NCBI GenBank assembly: GCA_024640765.1
Contig: JAHEEK010000007.1
Coordinates: 1 to 62,714 of the forward strand
DNA length: 62,714 bases
Reading direction: 5' to 3'
Source of the DNA: Nereida sp024640765
GTDB lineage: Bacteria > Pseudomonadota > Alphaproteobacteria > Rhodobacterales > Rhodobacteraceae
In this document: piece by piece, positions 35,924-44,715 of the stretch
Layout: every line of letters begins with the position of its first letter
Numbering within the stretch: position 1 is the first letter of the stretch
Translations under genes and position numbers: made by a program
Notes under the pieces: generated by a model
Database searches by the model: none
What the model was told of the DNA's origin: nothing
What the model saw: the letters and a program-made list of their open reading frames with translations, nothing else

Positions 35924-37144
35924 ATGAACTTTACCATGCAGCCAGCGCGTACGGCTCCCCACATCGCAACCCTCATCTCGCTCGCAAGCATCTCTGCGCT
36001 GACGATGAACATCTTTCTGCCCTCGCTGCCAACGATGACGGCACACTTCGGGGCGGACTACGCAGTGATGCAGCTGTCAGTCGCGCTTTATCTTGCGGTA
36101 AGTGCCGCACTGCAGATCGTTATTGGCCCGCTGTCTGACAGATACGGCCGCCGGCCCGTGCTACTTTGGGGGCTTTCTCTTTTTTGTCTGGCAACGATTG
36201 GCACGCTTGTGGCCCCAACGACCGAATGGTTTCTGGCCGCGCGCATGGCACAAGCGGTGATGGCCGTAGGGTTGGTGCTGTCGCGCGCCGTTGTCCGCGA
36301 CATGGTGCCCACGGATCAAGCCGCCAGCATGATCGGATATGTAACCATGGGCATGTCGATCGTGCCGATGATTGGCCCCGGCATCGGCGGCGTGTTGGAT
36401 CAAGCGTTTGGATGGCAGGCGAATTTCTGGCTGCTGCTCGGGCTTGGTGTGGCGATGCTTTACTCAGTCTACGTGGATCTGGGGGAAACACTTCCCGCAG
36501 ACCGTTTGGGCGCAGGCCAAAGTTTTCGCGCCCAAATTCGTGACTATCCCCATTTGCTTCTCTCACAACGCTTCTGGGGCTACTGCCTTGCATCTGCCTT
36601 CGCATCAGGCGCGTTTTTCGCCTACCTCGGTGGCGCGCCGTTTGTGGGCACGACCCTTTTTGACCTTGATCCTGCGATGCTTGGCTTTTTGTTTGGCGCG
36701 CCAGCATTGGGATATTTTGCGGGCAATTGGATCACTGGCAAATACGCAGCCCGCGTCAGTCTAAACATGATGGTGCTTGTGGGCGCTATTTTGATCACCC
36801 TTGGAATGACACTTTTGTTTCTGACATTTCTGGCGGGCATCCAAACGGAGTTGGTCTTTTTCGGCTTCATGACAACCGTGGGATTGGGCAACGGCATGGT
36901 CATCCCTAATGCTACTGCGGGCATGCTAAGCGTACGTCCACAACTTGCGGGTACTGCATCTGGTCTGGGAAGCGCCATCATGATTGGTGGGGGTGCTGCT
37001 TTATCGGCCATGGCGGGCATCATGCTGAATGAAGAGACCGGCGCATGGCCACTGCTGTGGATCATGATGCTGACGTCGTTCGCCGCACTGGCCTGTATCC
37101 TCTACACAATCCACAGAGAGCGCCAATTGGCCCGCCAAGCATAA
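35924..37144 (+). CDS. MFS exporter, Bcr/CflA type
   Basis: A 406-residue major-facilitator protein with twelve helices, in the DHA1 Bcr/CflA group of drug/proton antiporters. The signature loop between helices 2 and 3 is GPLSDRYGRRPVLLWG, and motif C is MIGPGIGGVLDQAFGW. It is divergent from pccB and upstream of pccR on the same strand. The exported compound is not known; the position suggests a link with short-chain acids but this is guesswork. Confidence 0.88.
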   Translation: MNFTMQPARTAPHIATLISLASISALTMNIFLPSLPTMTAHFGADYAVMQLSVALYLAVSAALQIVIGPLSDRYGRRPVLLWGLSLFCLATIGTLVAPTTEWFLAARMAQAVMAVGLVLSRAVVRDMVPTDQAASMIGYVTMGMSIVPMIGPGIGGVLDQAFGWQANFWLLLGLGVAMLYSVYVDLGETLPADRLGAGQSFRAQIRDYPHLLLSQRFWGYCLASAFASGAFFAYLGGAPFVGTTLFDLDPAMLGFLFGAPALGYFAGNWITGKYAARVSLNMMVLVGAILITLGMTLLFLTFLAGIQTELVFFGFMTTVGLGNGMVIPNATAGMLSVRPQLAGTASGLGSAIMIGGGAALSAMAGIMLNEETGAWPLLWIMMLTSFAALACILYTIHRERQLARQA

Positions 37145-37145
37145 C

Positions 37146-37183
37146 TTTGCAAAACCATTGATTAACCGCAGCGTATTTGCAAA
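37146..37183 (+). promoter_or_regulatory. Pair of TTTGCAAA boxes in front of pccR
   Basis: Two perfect TTTGCAAA palindromes, at 37146-37153 and 37176-37183, are 30 bases apart centre to centre, about three turns of DNA, in the 48-base gap before pccR. The second lies nine bases before the start codon. Autoregulation is the simplest reading. Confidence 0.62.
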
Positions 37184-37192
37184 TGTTTCGGG

Positions 37193-38572
37193 ATGGCACA
37201 GCAAAAACTCTACGCTGGCGTAAAGCTACGCGACATCCGAACCAAGCACGGCCTGACCCAAAAGCTTTTCGCTGAGCGGTTGGGCGTGTCCTTGAGCTAT
37301 TTAAACCAGATGGAAAACAACAACCGTCCCCTTGCGACGGGAGTGGTCTTGGCGCTGGCTTCCGAGTTTGGGTATGATGTGCGTGGCCTATCAATGGGCG
37401 AGGCCGAGCGGATGGTCACGGATATCCGTGAGGCCTTGGCCGATCCTGTTTTCCCCGATCAAGTCCCCCTTCCCGACCTTCAATTGATCAGCTCAAACGC
37501 ACCGGCTTTTGCCAAGTCGTTTCTAGATTTGCACAAAGCCTACCGCGAAGTGCGTGACAGGCTTGCCTCGCTCGACGAGGCCCTTGGGCGCGATGGCACG
37601 GGGCTGCGCCTGTCGCCTTGGGAAGAAGTGCGCGACTTTTTTCATTATTGCGACAACTACATTGATGCAGTCGATGTGGCTGCTGAAAACTTTGCGTTGC
37701 GCAAACTGATCCTGGATGAGGCATTTGACGAAATCGGTGTGATGTTGCTGCGCACGGACGCAGGCCCGTTGCGCCACTATGATCCGGCCACGCGCTGTTT
37801 GCGTATTTCGGAACGCGCAAGCCCCGCCACTTACCGCTTTCAGGCACTGGTGCAAATTGCCCTGCTGACCCACGACAAGCTGCTTGAAGCAACCCTTGAT
37901 CTGGCCCGCTTTCAAACGACTGAGGCGCGCGACATTGCCAAGATTGGTCTGGCTAATTATTTCGCGGGCGCTGCCATGATGCCCTACGGTGAGTTTTTGG
38001 ATGTGGCGCGCAGTACTCGCCATGATCTTGAACGGTTGGCCGCCCATTTCGGCGCCTCAATCGAGCAGGTCGCGCACCGGCTTTCCACCCTGCAGCGGCC
38101 CGGCGCCAAGGGGATTCCGTTCTTCTTTGTACGCGTTGATCCGGCGGGCACGATCACCAAACGTCACTCCTCTACAAGGTTGCAATTTGCTCGTTTCGGC
38201 GGGGCCTGCCCACTTTGGAATGTCCACCGCGCTTTTGAAACGCCGGGGCGTTTCTTGCGCCAACTGGCCGAAACCCCCGATGGGCATCGCTACATCAGCA
38301 TTGCCCGCGACGTCAGTAAATCAGGTGGTGCTTTTGACGCACCCACGCGCCGCTATGCCATTGCCCTTGGCTGCGAGGTACAGCACGCACCGCAAATCAT
38401 TTACGCTGACGGAATGGATATTTCGGGGCCCCATGTTTTTGAACCGATCGGCGTGTCGTGTCGTATTTGTGAGCGGTCAAATTGCCACCAACGATCCGTT
38501 CCGCCTCTTGAGCGCAGCTTGAACGCTGACCCAAATAGTCGTGAAATCCTGCCTTATACGTTGGACCCGTAA
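37193..38572 (+). CDS. pccR: XRE-type short-chain acyl-CoA regulator (PccR/ScfR family)
   Basis: A 459-residue regulator. The N-terminal XRE helix-turn-helix (about residues 8-65) reads LRDIRTKHGLTQKLFAERLG. The middle contains an IrrE/M78-like domain (QIALLTHDKLLEA, then GLANYFAGAAMMPYGEFL) and the C-terminal DUF2083 region ends with Cys residues in GVSCRICERSNCHQR. This architecture is that of the ScfR family, of which PccR of Rhodobacter sphaeroides controls propionyl-CoA carboxylase and binds TTTGCAAA motifs. Gene position beside pccB and the boxes present here support the same role. Confidence 0.9.
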   Translation: MAQQKLYAGVKLRDIRTKHGLTQKLFAERLGVSLSYLNQMENNNRPLATGVVLALASEFGYDVRGLSMGEAERMVTDIREALADPVFPDQVPLPDLQLISSNAPAFAKSFLDLHKAYREVRDRLASLDEALGRDGTGLRLSPWEEVRDFFHYCDNYIDAVDVAAENFALRKLILDEAFDEIGVMLLRTDAGPLRHYDPATRCLRISERASPATYRFQALVQIALLTHDKLLEATLDLARFQTTEARDIAKIGLANYFAGAAMMPYGEFLDVARSTRHDLERLAAHFGASIEQVAHRLSTLQRPGAKGIPFFFVRVDPAGTITKRHSSTRLQFARFGGACPLWNVHRAFETPGRFLRQLAETPDGHRYISIARDVSKSGGAFDAPTRRYAIALGCEVQHAPQIIYADGMDISGPHVFEPIGVSCRICERSNCHQRSVPPLERSLNADPNSREILPYTLDP

Positions 38573-38579
38573 CCGACCA

Positions 38580-39233
38580 TCATTGCCCCGCACGCCGCCA
38601 ACCTGCGCGCTGCGCTTCAGATGCGGAGCAAAACCAGCGCTCGCCACGGTTTTCATTGATGCCCGTGCGCGCGTAAAATCGATCGCCGGGCATGTGATAG
38701 ATGCGGCCATTCTTTGAGATGTTGCCTTTGATCGCACAGTTTGGGTCCGGTGCGTCACCGCCACGGGCCGCTTGTTGGCGCGCCACGGCGGGACGTTCGT
38801 ACGTGTTTGACCAAAGGCCACGGTTTTGCACGGAAGCCGATTTTTCAACAGTGACGTAATCGCGTGAATATTTCACATAGGCCAGCGCAAATCCATCAGC
38901 CACAAGTTCTGCGCCCACGTCGCGGCCCGCGACAAAACATTTGGCTACGATCCGGCCGTACCGGTCCACGTCATGGGTTTTGCAGGTTGCGCGCTGACCT
39001 TGGTAACGGGCGCGCACTTCGTCTTGGACATAGGTGCCGCAGTCCCACCGCACGCCCTGCGCCGAGCGACAGGTTTGGCCTACTTCGACAGCATCAATGC
39101 CGTGCAACCGCACACGTTCGCCGCCCACATCAAAGGTGTCGCCATCAATCACACGGATAACACCTGACGGGTCAGCCGCAGCAAGTGTTGCTGAAAAGAG
39201 GGTCAGGAAAAGAAAACAGGCACATCTTACCAT
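38580..39233 (-). CDS. Exported thermonuclease-family (SNase-like) nuclease
   Basis: A 217-residue protein with a signal peptide (MVRCACFLFLTLFSATLAAA) and a staphylococcal-nuclease fold (about residues 24-145). The core sequences are IRVIDGDTFDVGGERVRLHG and DRYGRIVAKCFVAGRDV; the conserved Asp/Arg/Glu catalytic set looks present (R in RVRL, E in AVEVGQ, R in DRYGR). A C-terminal Cys-containing tail follows. It ends seven bases from the pccR stop and is convergent with it. Confidence 0.87.
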   Translation of the reverse strand: MVRCACFLFLTLFSATLAAADPSGVIRVIDGDTFDVGGERVRLHGIDAVEVGQTCRSAQGVRWDCGTYVQDEVRARYQGQRATCKTHDVDRYGRIVAKCFVAGRDVGAELVADGFALAYVKYSRDYVTVEKSASVQNRGLWSNTYERPAVARQQAARGGDAPDPNCAIKGNISKNGRIYHMPGDRFYARTGINENRGERWFCSASEAQRAGWRRAGQ

Positions 39234-39294
39234 TTCGTTAAGATGTGCCCCAACGCGCCGTGGCGCAAGTCAAATCGGGCGAAAGGTTAACCGT

Positions 39295-40746
39295 TTAAAA
39301 CGGGGTCTCAACGTCCCCCATTGCTACGTAGACGGTCTTTACTTCCGAATAGTGATTGATCGCCTCTTTCGAGTTTTCGCGGCCCACACCGGACGCTTTC
39401 GCACCGCCAAAGGGGGCCTCAACAGGGGCAAGGTTGTAGGTGTTGATATAACAGGTGCCCGCCTCAAAGCCCTTCACCACGCGGTGCGCGCGGGTGATGT
39501 CTTTGGTGAACACCCCTGCGGCCAGCCCGAATTCCGTGTCATTTGCGCGGGCAAGAACTTCGTCTTCGGAGGTGAATGACAACACGGACATCACGGGGCC
39601 GAAAATTTCCTCGCGGGCAATTGTCATGTCATCTGTGACGTCCGCAAACACAGTCGGCTGAAGGTAGAACCCATTTTGGTCCAGCTGTTTACCACCGTAG
39701 ACCAGACGCGCGCCCTCGGCCTCGCCTTTGGCGATGAAGCCTTTGACGATCTCCATTTGCGCGGCGCTGACCATGGGGCCGAAAGTTGTTTCAGGGTCCA
39801 TTGGATCACCAATGATTGCCGTATCAAGGCGCGCGCAGAGCCGCTCAAGAAACTGCTCAAGAATATCTGCATGCACAAAGACACGCGTGCCGTTTGAGCA
39901 CACCTGACCTGAGGAATAGAAATTGCCCAAAATTGCGCCACTCACGGCGTTTTCAATATCAGCGTCCTCAAAAACGATCATGGGGGATTTGCCGCCCAGC
40001 TCCATCGTGACGTGCTTCATCTGCGCTGCAGCGGCCGCGTACACCTTGCGTCCTGTCGGTACAGAACCCGTGAGCGACACTTTGTTGACACGCGGTTCGC
40101 CCACCAGTTTTGCCCCAACATCGCCCAAGCCTTGAACCACATTGTAAAGGCCCGCAGGGGCGCCTGCTTCCATCATGATTTCCGCAACTTTCAACGCACA
40201 AAGCGGTGTGGTTTCAGATGGCTTGAAGATCATCGCGTTGCCGCAAGCCAGTGCGGGCGCGCCTTTCCAGCACGCAATCTGCGTGGGGTAGTTCCACGCG
40301 CCAATGCCAAGGCAAAGGCCCAACGGCTCACGCACAGTGTAGACGAAATCATCGCCCAGCTGGATGTGCTCGCCTGTCAATGAACCTGCCAGCCCGCCGA
40401 AATACTCAAGCGCGTCCGCACCAGACGTGGCATCCACGACAGAGGTTTCCGAGTAGGGTTTTCCTGTGTCATAAGTCTCTAGGACAGACAGATCGTGGTT
40501 GCGCGCGCGCATGATATCAGCGGCCCGTCGCAGCACGCGGCCACGCTCTGTGCCGGTCATCGCGGCCCACTCTTTTTGCGCCCGCAGGCCGCTTTGCACC
40601 GCTGCTTCGATCACCGCATCCGTGGCCGAATGAACCGTGGCCACCACTTTGCCAGTTGCGGGGTAAATCACGTCGATCGGCGTGCCCGCAGTGTCTTCTA
40701 GGTATTTTCCGTCCACAAAATGGCTCGCCTTGGGTTGGGTTTGCAT
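39295..40746 (-). CDS. betB: Betaine aldehyde dehydrogenase
   Basis: Oxidises betaine aldehyde to glycine betaine with NAD+. The 483 residues show the ALDH catalytic pair: Glu in MELGGKSPMIVFEDADIE and the nucleophile Cys in SGQVCSNGTRVFVH. The start MQTQPKASHFVDGKYLED and IGAWNYPTQIACWKGAPALA fit BetB. AAGGAG lies ten bases before the ATG. It follows betC by ten bases on the same strand, so choline sulfate could be turned to choline and betaine aldehyde to betaine. The choline dehydrogenase is not here. Confidence 0.93.
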   Translation of the reverse strand: MQTQPKASHFVDGKYLEDTAGTPIDVIYPATGKVVATVHSATDAVIEAAVQSGLRAQKEWAAMTGTERGRVLRRAADIMRARNHDLSVLETYDTGKPYSETSVVDATSGADALEYFGGLAGSLTGEHIQLGDDFVYTVREPLGLCLGIGAWNYPTQIACWKGAPALACGNAMIFKPSETTPLCALKVAEIMMEAGAPAGLYNVVQGLGDVGAKLVGEPRVNKVSLTGSVPTGRKVYAAAAAQMKHVTMELGGKSPMIVFEDADIENAVSGAILGNFYSSGQVCSNGTRVFVHADILEQFLERLCARLDTAIIGDPMDPETTFGPMVSAAQMEIVKGFIAKGEAEGARLVYGGKQLDQNGFYLQPTVFADVTDDMTIAREEIFGPVMSVLSFTSEDEVLARANDTEFGLAAGVFTKDITRAHRVVKGFEAGTCYINTYNLAPVEAPFGGAKASGVGRENSKEAINHYSEVKTVYVAMGDVETPF

Positions 40747-40756
40747 GATGCTCTCC

Positions 40757-42262
40757 TTACTCGCCGCGCGGGAAGCGTTTGTTTTCTTCCAGCACGTTCA
40801 GATCCATATGGTTGCGCATGTATTGCTCGGACGCGCGCTTGAGCGGTTGATAGTCCCAAGGGTAGTAATCGCCGTTGCGAAGCGCCTCGTAGACCACCCA
40901 CCGTTTGGCCTGTGAGTGGCGCACATCGGCGTCAAAACGGGCAAGGTCCCAACGGGCTTCTGACTTGGCGCGCAGGGTTTGCAACGTGCCTTGATGCGCA
41001 GGGTCTTCGGCCAAGTTCGTCAGTTCGTGCGGGTCATCTTCAAGGTTAAAAAGCTGGTCCGCATCAAGGGTGCAGCGGTTGTATTTCCACGGGCCATAGC
41101 GCAGCGAGACAAGCGGCGCGTAAGAGGCCTCGGCGGCGTATTCCATTGCCACAGGCTCGGTCCGTTCAACGCCCTGCCCCATAGGAACCAGCGACTGACC
41201 TGCGGTCCATGGCATGACCTCATCCATGCTGACACCCGCCAGATCGCACAAGGTCGGGCATACGTCGATGTTGCTAACGGGGGTCTCGTGAAGGCCCGCC
41301 TCCATTTGCGGGGCACAGATCATCATAGGCACCCGCGACGATCCTTCATAGAACGACATTTTGAACCACAACCCACGCTCGCCCAGCATATCACCGTGGT
41401 CTGAAACAAAGACGATGATCGCTTCTTGGCGGGTATCTTCAAGCACCTGAAGCAGCTCACCAACTTTGTCATCAACGTACGAGATGTTGGCAAAATACGC
41501 TTGGCGCGAGCGGCGGATATCTTCTTTCGTGATATCAAAACTGCGCCAATCGTTCGCATCGAAAATACGCTTGGAGTGGGTGTCGTGATCTTCGTAATCC
41601 ATCGCCGGAATTTCCGGTTCAAGATGCTCACAATCCTCATAAAGGTCCCAATATCTCTTGCGCGCCACATAAGGGTCGTGGGGGTGCGTGAAGCTGACGG
41701 TCATGCACCACGGACGCTCATCAAGCCCACGGGAGAACTCGTAAAGTTTGGTCTTTGCGTTATAGGCGACCTCGTCATCATATTCCATTTGGTTGGACGT
41801 TTCAGCCACACCGGCACCGGTCACAGAGCCCATGTTGTGATACCACCAATCAATCCGCTCACCGGGTTTGCGGTAATCGGGGGTCCAGCCGAAATCAGCG
41901 GGATAAATGTCAGTGGTCAGACGTTCCTCAAAGCCGTGCATCTGATCTGGGCCAACAAAGTGCATCTTGCCTGACAAGCAGGTCCGGTAGCCAGCGCGGC
42001 GCAGATGGTGCGCATAAGTTGGCACGCTTGACGGAAACTCGGCCGCGTTGTCGTAAACACCTGTGGCGGAAGGCAACTGCCCCGACATGAACGCAGCCCG
42101 GCCCGGCGCGCACAGTGGGCTTGCCGTGTAGGCGTTTTTGAAACGGGTTGAACGCGCCGCAAGCTTTTTAAGGTTCGGTGCATGAAGCCACTCTGCAGGA
42201 CCATCGGGGAAGAGTGTGCCGTTCAACTGGTCAACCATAAGAATTAGGATATTCGGCTTCAT
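40757..42262 (-). CDS. betC: Choline-sulfatase
   Basis: Hydrolyses choline-O-sulfate to choline and sulfate. The 501-residue alkaline-phosphatase-superfamily enzyme has the formylglycine motif C51-A-P-G-R, the metal-binding start NILILMVDQLNG and GERGLWFKMSFYEGSSRVPM. The sequence S-x-x-C-A-P-G-R and the KMHFVGPDQMHGFE segment fit BetC. A sulfatase-activating enzyme must act on C51 and is not in the window. It is the first gene of betC-betB; two exporter genes lie upstream. Confidence 0.92.
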   Translation of the reverse strand: MKPNILILMVDQLNGTLFPDGPAEWLHAPNLKKLAARSTRFKNAYTASPLCAPGRAAFMSGQLPSATGVYDNAAEFPSSVPTYAHHLRRAGYRTCLSGKMHFVGPDQMHGFEERLTTDIYPADFGWTPDYRKPGERIDWWYHNMGSVTGAGVAETSNQMEYDDEVAYNAKTKLYEFSRGLDERPWCMTVSFTHPHDPYVARKRYWDLYEDCEHLEPEIPAMDYEDHDTHSKRIFDANDWRSFDITKEDIRRSRQAYFANISYVDDKVGELLQVLEDTRQEAIIVFVSDHGDMLGERGLWFKMSFYEGSSRVPMMICAPQMEAGLHETPVSNIDVCPTLCDLAGVSMDEVMPWTAGQSLVPMGQGVERTEPVAMEYAAEASYAPLVSLRYGPWKYNRCTLDADQLFNLEDDPHELTNLAEDPAHQGTLQTLRAKSEARWDLARFDADVRHSQAKRWVVYEALRNGDYYPWDYQPLKRASEQYMRNHMDLNVLEENKRFPRGE

Positions 42263-42265
42263 TAT

Positions 42266-43159
42266 TTATACCTTCGTTTCATGAGTAACTGGCGTGACGG
42301 CGCGCTTTTTCTGCGCCTCGCGCCACGTGATAAATATGACGGATGCGACAATGACCAACCCGCCAAAAACGACCCAAGCATCAACAGGTTCGCCAAAAAC
42401 CACAACCCCCAGAAGCGTTGCCCAGACAAGCTGTAGGAACGTAGCAGGCTGCGTCACGGTGACCGGAGCCGCCGCGAATGCAAGCGTCATGGTGTAGTGA
42501 CCAGCGGTGGCAAAACACGCAACGCCAAACAAGATAACGATGTCATGAAAACTGACCGGCACCCAAACTGCATAGGCAAAAGGAGCAAGGCCAATCGTCA
42601 CTGTGATCGAGAGCATGCCAACAATCACCGCCGGTCCAAGCTGTCCGCTGAGTTGTTTGGCCAGAAGATATCCCGCTCCAAAACCAAAAGCCGTAAACAG
42701 CATTGCGATATGGCCGATATCAACTTCCCGAAATCCCGGGCGCAGAATGATCAGCGCGCCAATCAGCGCACAGATAATCGCAGCGATGCGCGGCAGGGCA
42801 AGCTTTTCACCCAAAAAAAGCGCCGCACCAATGGTGACATAAACAGGGCCTAGGTAATTCATCGCCGTGACCTCGGCCAAAGGGATGCGCGTCATTGCAT
42901 AAAACCAACAGATCACCGCAAGCGTGTGTACAAAACCGCGTGCTGAAAACAGGACCAACTGACGCTTGGTCAAATGCGCATCAAAGATCGGCTTGATCAT
43001 TGGGATCAGGAACACCAGCCCAAGCAGATACCGCAAAAACGCGCTTTGTGCGGCGGGCACGCGGCCATCCGTGTATTTGACCAACGCCGTGACTGTCACG
43101 AACATTACACCCGTGACGACCATCCAGAAAATACCACGGCGCGCAGAAGGTTGGGTCAT
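42266..43159 (-). CDS. DMT-family (EamA) transporter
   Basis: A 297-residue membrane protein with ten helices in two EamA repeats, each of five helices (for example LAEVTAMNYLGPVYVTIGAA in the first and FATAGHYTMTLAFAAAPVTV in the second). Such proteins move small metabolites such as amino acids or quaternary amines, in either direction. It ends three bases before betC starts and overlaps the LysE-type gene by four bases, so the four genes look like one unit, but its substrate is not shown. Confidence 0.87.
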   Translation of the reverse strand: MTQPSARRGIFWMVVTGVMFVTVTALVKYTDGRVPAAQSAFLRYLLGLVFLIPMIKPIFDAHLTKRQLVLFSARGFVHTLAVICWFYAMTRIPLAEVTAMNYLGPVYVTIGAALFLGEKLALPRIAAIICALIGALIILRPGFREVDIGHIAMLFTAFGFGAGYLLAKQLSGQLGPAVIVGMLSITVTIGLAPFAYAVWVPVSFHDIVILFGVACFATAGHYTMTLAFAAAPVTVTQPATFLQLVWATLLGVVVFGEPVDAWVVFGGLVIVASVIFITWREAQKKRAVTPVTHETKV

Positions 43160-43758
43160 GGTAACAACAACTTAAGCGCAATCGCCCACATCAACAGCCC
43201 CACACCGGCATCCAAGATTTGCCAACTGCGCGGCTTGGCAAAGAAAGGTGTCAGCAACCGCGCGCCATAGCCGAGGGTGTAGAAAAACGAAAAGCTGGCC
43301 AAAATTGCCCCAATGCCAAAAGCCATTTTATCATCATATTCCGCCGACACCGATCCGATCAGAATGACCGTATCAAGATACACATGCGGGTTTAGCCATG
43401 TGATGGCTGCCACCGCGGCCAAAGTCCCAATCAGCGGGGTGCGTTGTCCTTCCGATGGTACCAGCGCTTGCCCGCCTTTATAGGCGGACAGAAAACTACG
43501 CGCGCCATAGGCGATTAAGAACGCCGCGCCGCCGTATGTGAAAAGCGGCTCAACCCACGGTGCCGCATTTGTCATGGCTGTAAATCCCATGACACCTGCT
43601 GTGATCAAGATGGCATCTGACGTTGCGCAGAACAGCACCAGCGGCAGGACATGCTCACGGCGTACACCATAGCGCAACACCAAAGCGTTTTGCGCGCCAA
43701 TCGCCACGATCAATGACAAAGCAACACCATAGCCCGCGAAAAACGCACCGTTCACCAT
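43156..43758 (-). CDS. LysE/ArgO-type amino acid exporter
   Basis: About 200 residues, six helices, in the LysE superfamily that exports basic amino acids. The signature IVAIGAQNALVLRYGVRREH is present near residue 18-37, as in ArgO. I prefer the ATG at 43758, where GAGGG lies seven bases upstream; the ATG two codons earlier abuts that site. It overlaps the DMT transporter by four bases and heads the run LysE-DMT-betC-betB. Confidence 0.87.
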   Translation of the reverse strand: MVNGAFFAGYGVALSLIVAIGAQNALVLRYGVRREHVLPLVLFCATSDAILITAGVMGFTAMTNAAPWVEPLFTYGGAAFLIAYGARSFLSAYKGGQALVPSEGQRTPLIGTLAAVAAITWLNPHVYLDTVILIGSVSAEYDDKMAFGIGAILASFSFFYTLGYGARLLTPFFAKPRSWQILDAGVGLLMWAIALKLLLP

Positions 43759-43797
43759 GGGCATACCCTCTTCTTCTTTTGTTCAAAAATATCCAAA

Positions 43798-43829
43798 ATA
43801 AAAAATGCCGCGACCCAGAGCCGCGACAT
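43798..43829 (-). terminator. Intrinsic terminator of yebC
   Basis: An eight-pair stem (43805-43812 with 43822-43829, one G-T pair) with a nine-base loop is followed on the minus strand by a T6-A-T4 tract, 29 bases after the yebC stop. Separates yebC from the LysE-bet block. Confidence 0.82.
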
Positions 43830-43857
43830 TAGAACCTTACAAAGCTAGTAGCTGGGT

Positions 43858-44607
43858 TTACTCACTGCCCAGTTGCTCCATGACCTCGTCGCTGGCCTCG
43901 AAGTTGGCGGTGACTGTTTGCACGTCATCATCATCTTCAAGCGCCTCGATCAGGCGCATCAGCTTTTGCATACCTTCAAGATCAAGCTCGGTCGTCGTGG
44001 TGGGCTTCCAGATCAGTTTTGTGCTGTCTGACTCGCCCAGCTCTGCCTCAAGCGCTTGGGATACCGCGTGCAAATCTGTGTCGGCGCAATAGACCACGTG
44101 GCCTTCTTCGTCGCTTTCCACATCTTCGGCACCGGCTTCAATTGCCGCCATCATAACCGTGTCGTTGTCGCCTACGGATGCTGGGTAGCTAACCGCACCT
44201 TTGCGGTCGAACATAAAGCCCACACTGCCGGTCTCGCCCAAGTTGCCGCCTGATTTGGTGAAAGTTGAACGCACGGTGCTGGCGGTGCGGTTGCGGTTGT
44301 CGGTCATCGTCTCGACGATCACAGCAACGCCACCCGGGCCGTAGCCTTCATAGCGGATCTCATCATAGTTTTCCGCATCACCACCTTGGGACTTTTTGAT
44401 CGCGCGATCAATTACGTCCTTGGGGACCGATTGCGATTTGGCTTCTTTCACCGCAAGGCGCAGGCGCGGGTTGTTGTCTGGATCAGGGTCGCCCATTTTG
44501 GCGGCCACAGTGATCTCTTTTGCGAGCTTGGAAAACAGCTTTGAGCGCAGCTTATCCTGACGGCCCTTGCGGTGCTGAATATTCGCCCATTTTGAGTGGC
44601 CAGCCAT
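43858..44607 (-). CDS. yebC: YebC/PmpR-family protein
   Basis: A 249-residue member of the YebC/TACO1 family, which helps translation of proline runs or regulates transcription in some species. The start MAGHSKWANIQHRKGRQD is nearly invariant, with YEGYGPGGVAVIVETMTDNR in the middle. GGAGGATGG lies before the ATG. It is divergent from the SLC13 permease and not linked to ruvC here. Confidence 0.95.
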   Translation of the reverse strand: MAGHSKWANIQHRKGRQDKLRSKLFSKLAKEITVAAKMGDPDPDNNPRLRLAVKEAKSQSVPKDVIDRAIKKSQGGDAENYDEIRYEGYGPGGVAVIVETMTDNRNRTASTVRSTFTKSGGNLGETGSVGFMFDRKGAVSYPASVGDNDTVMMAAIEAGAEDVESDEEGHVVYCADTDLHAVSQALEAELGESDSTKLIWKPTTTTELDLEGMQKLMRLIEALEDDDDVQTVTANFEASDEVMEQLGSE

Positions 44608-44715
44608 GTGCCATCCTCCCTCTTTAATGTAGTGTTGCTGCCTTATAGCCCCGCGTGAAAGCGGGTTGCAATGGGCAGGGGCTTGCTTTCACATGACCCA
44701 AACGGAGCGTGCCTT

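Noticed and set aside
42497..42853. Open frame opposite the DMT transporter
   Set aside because: Antisense shadow rich in Arg, Lys and Asn with no signals.
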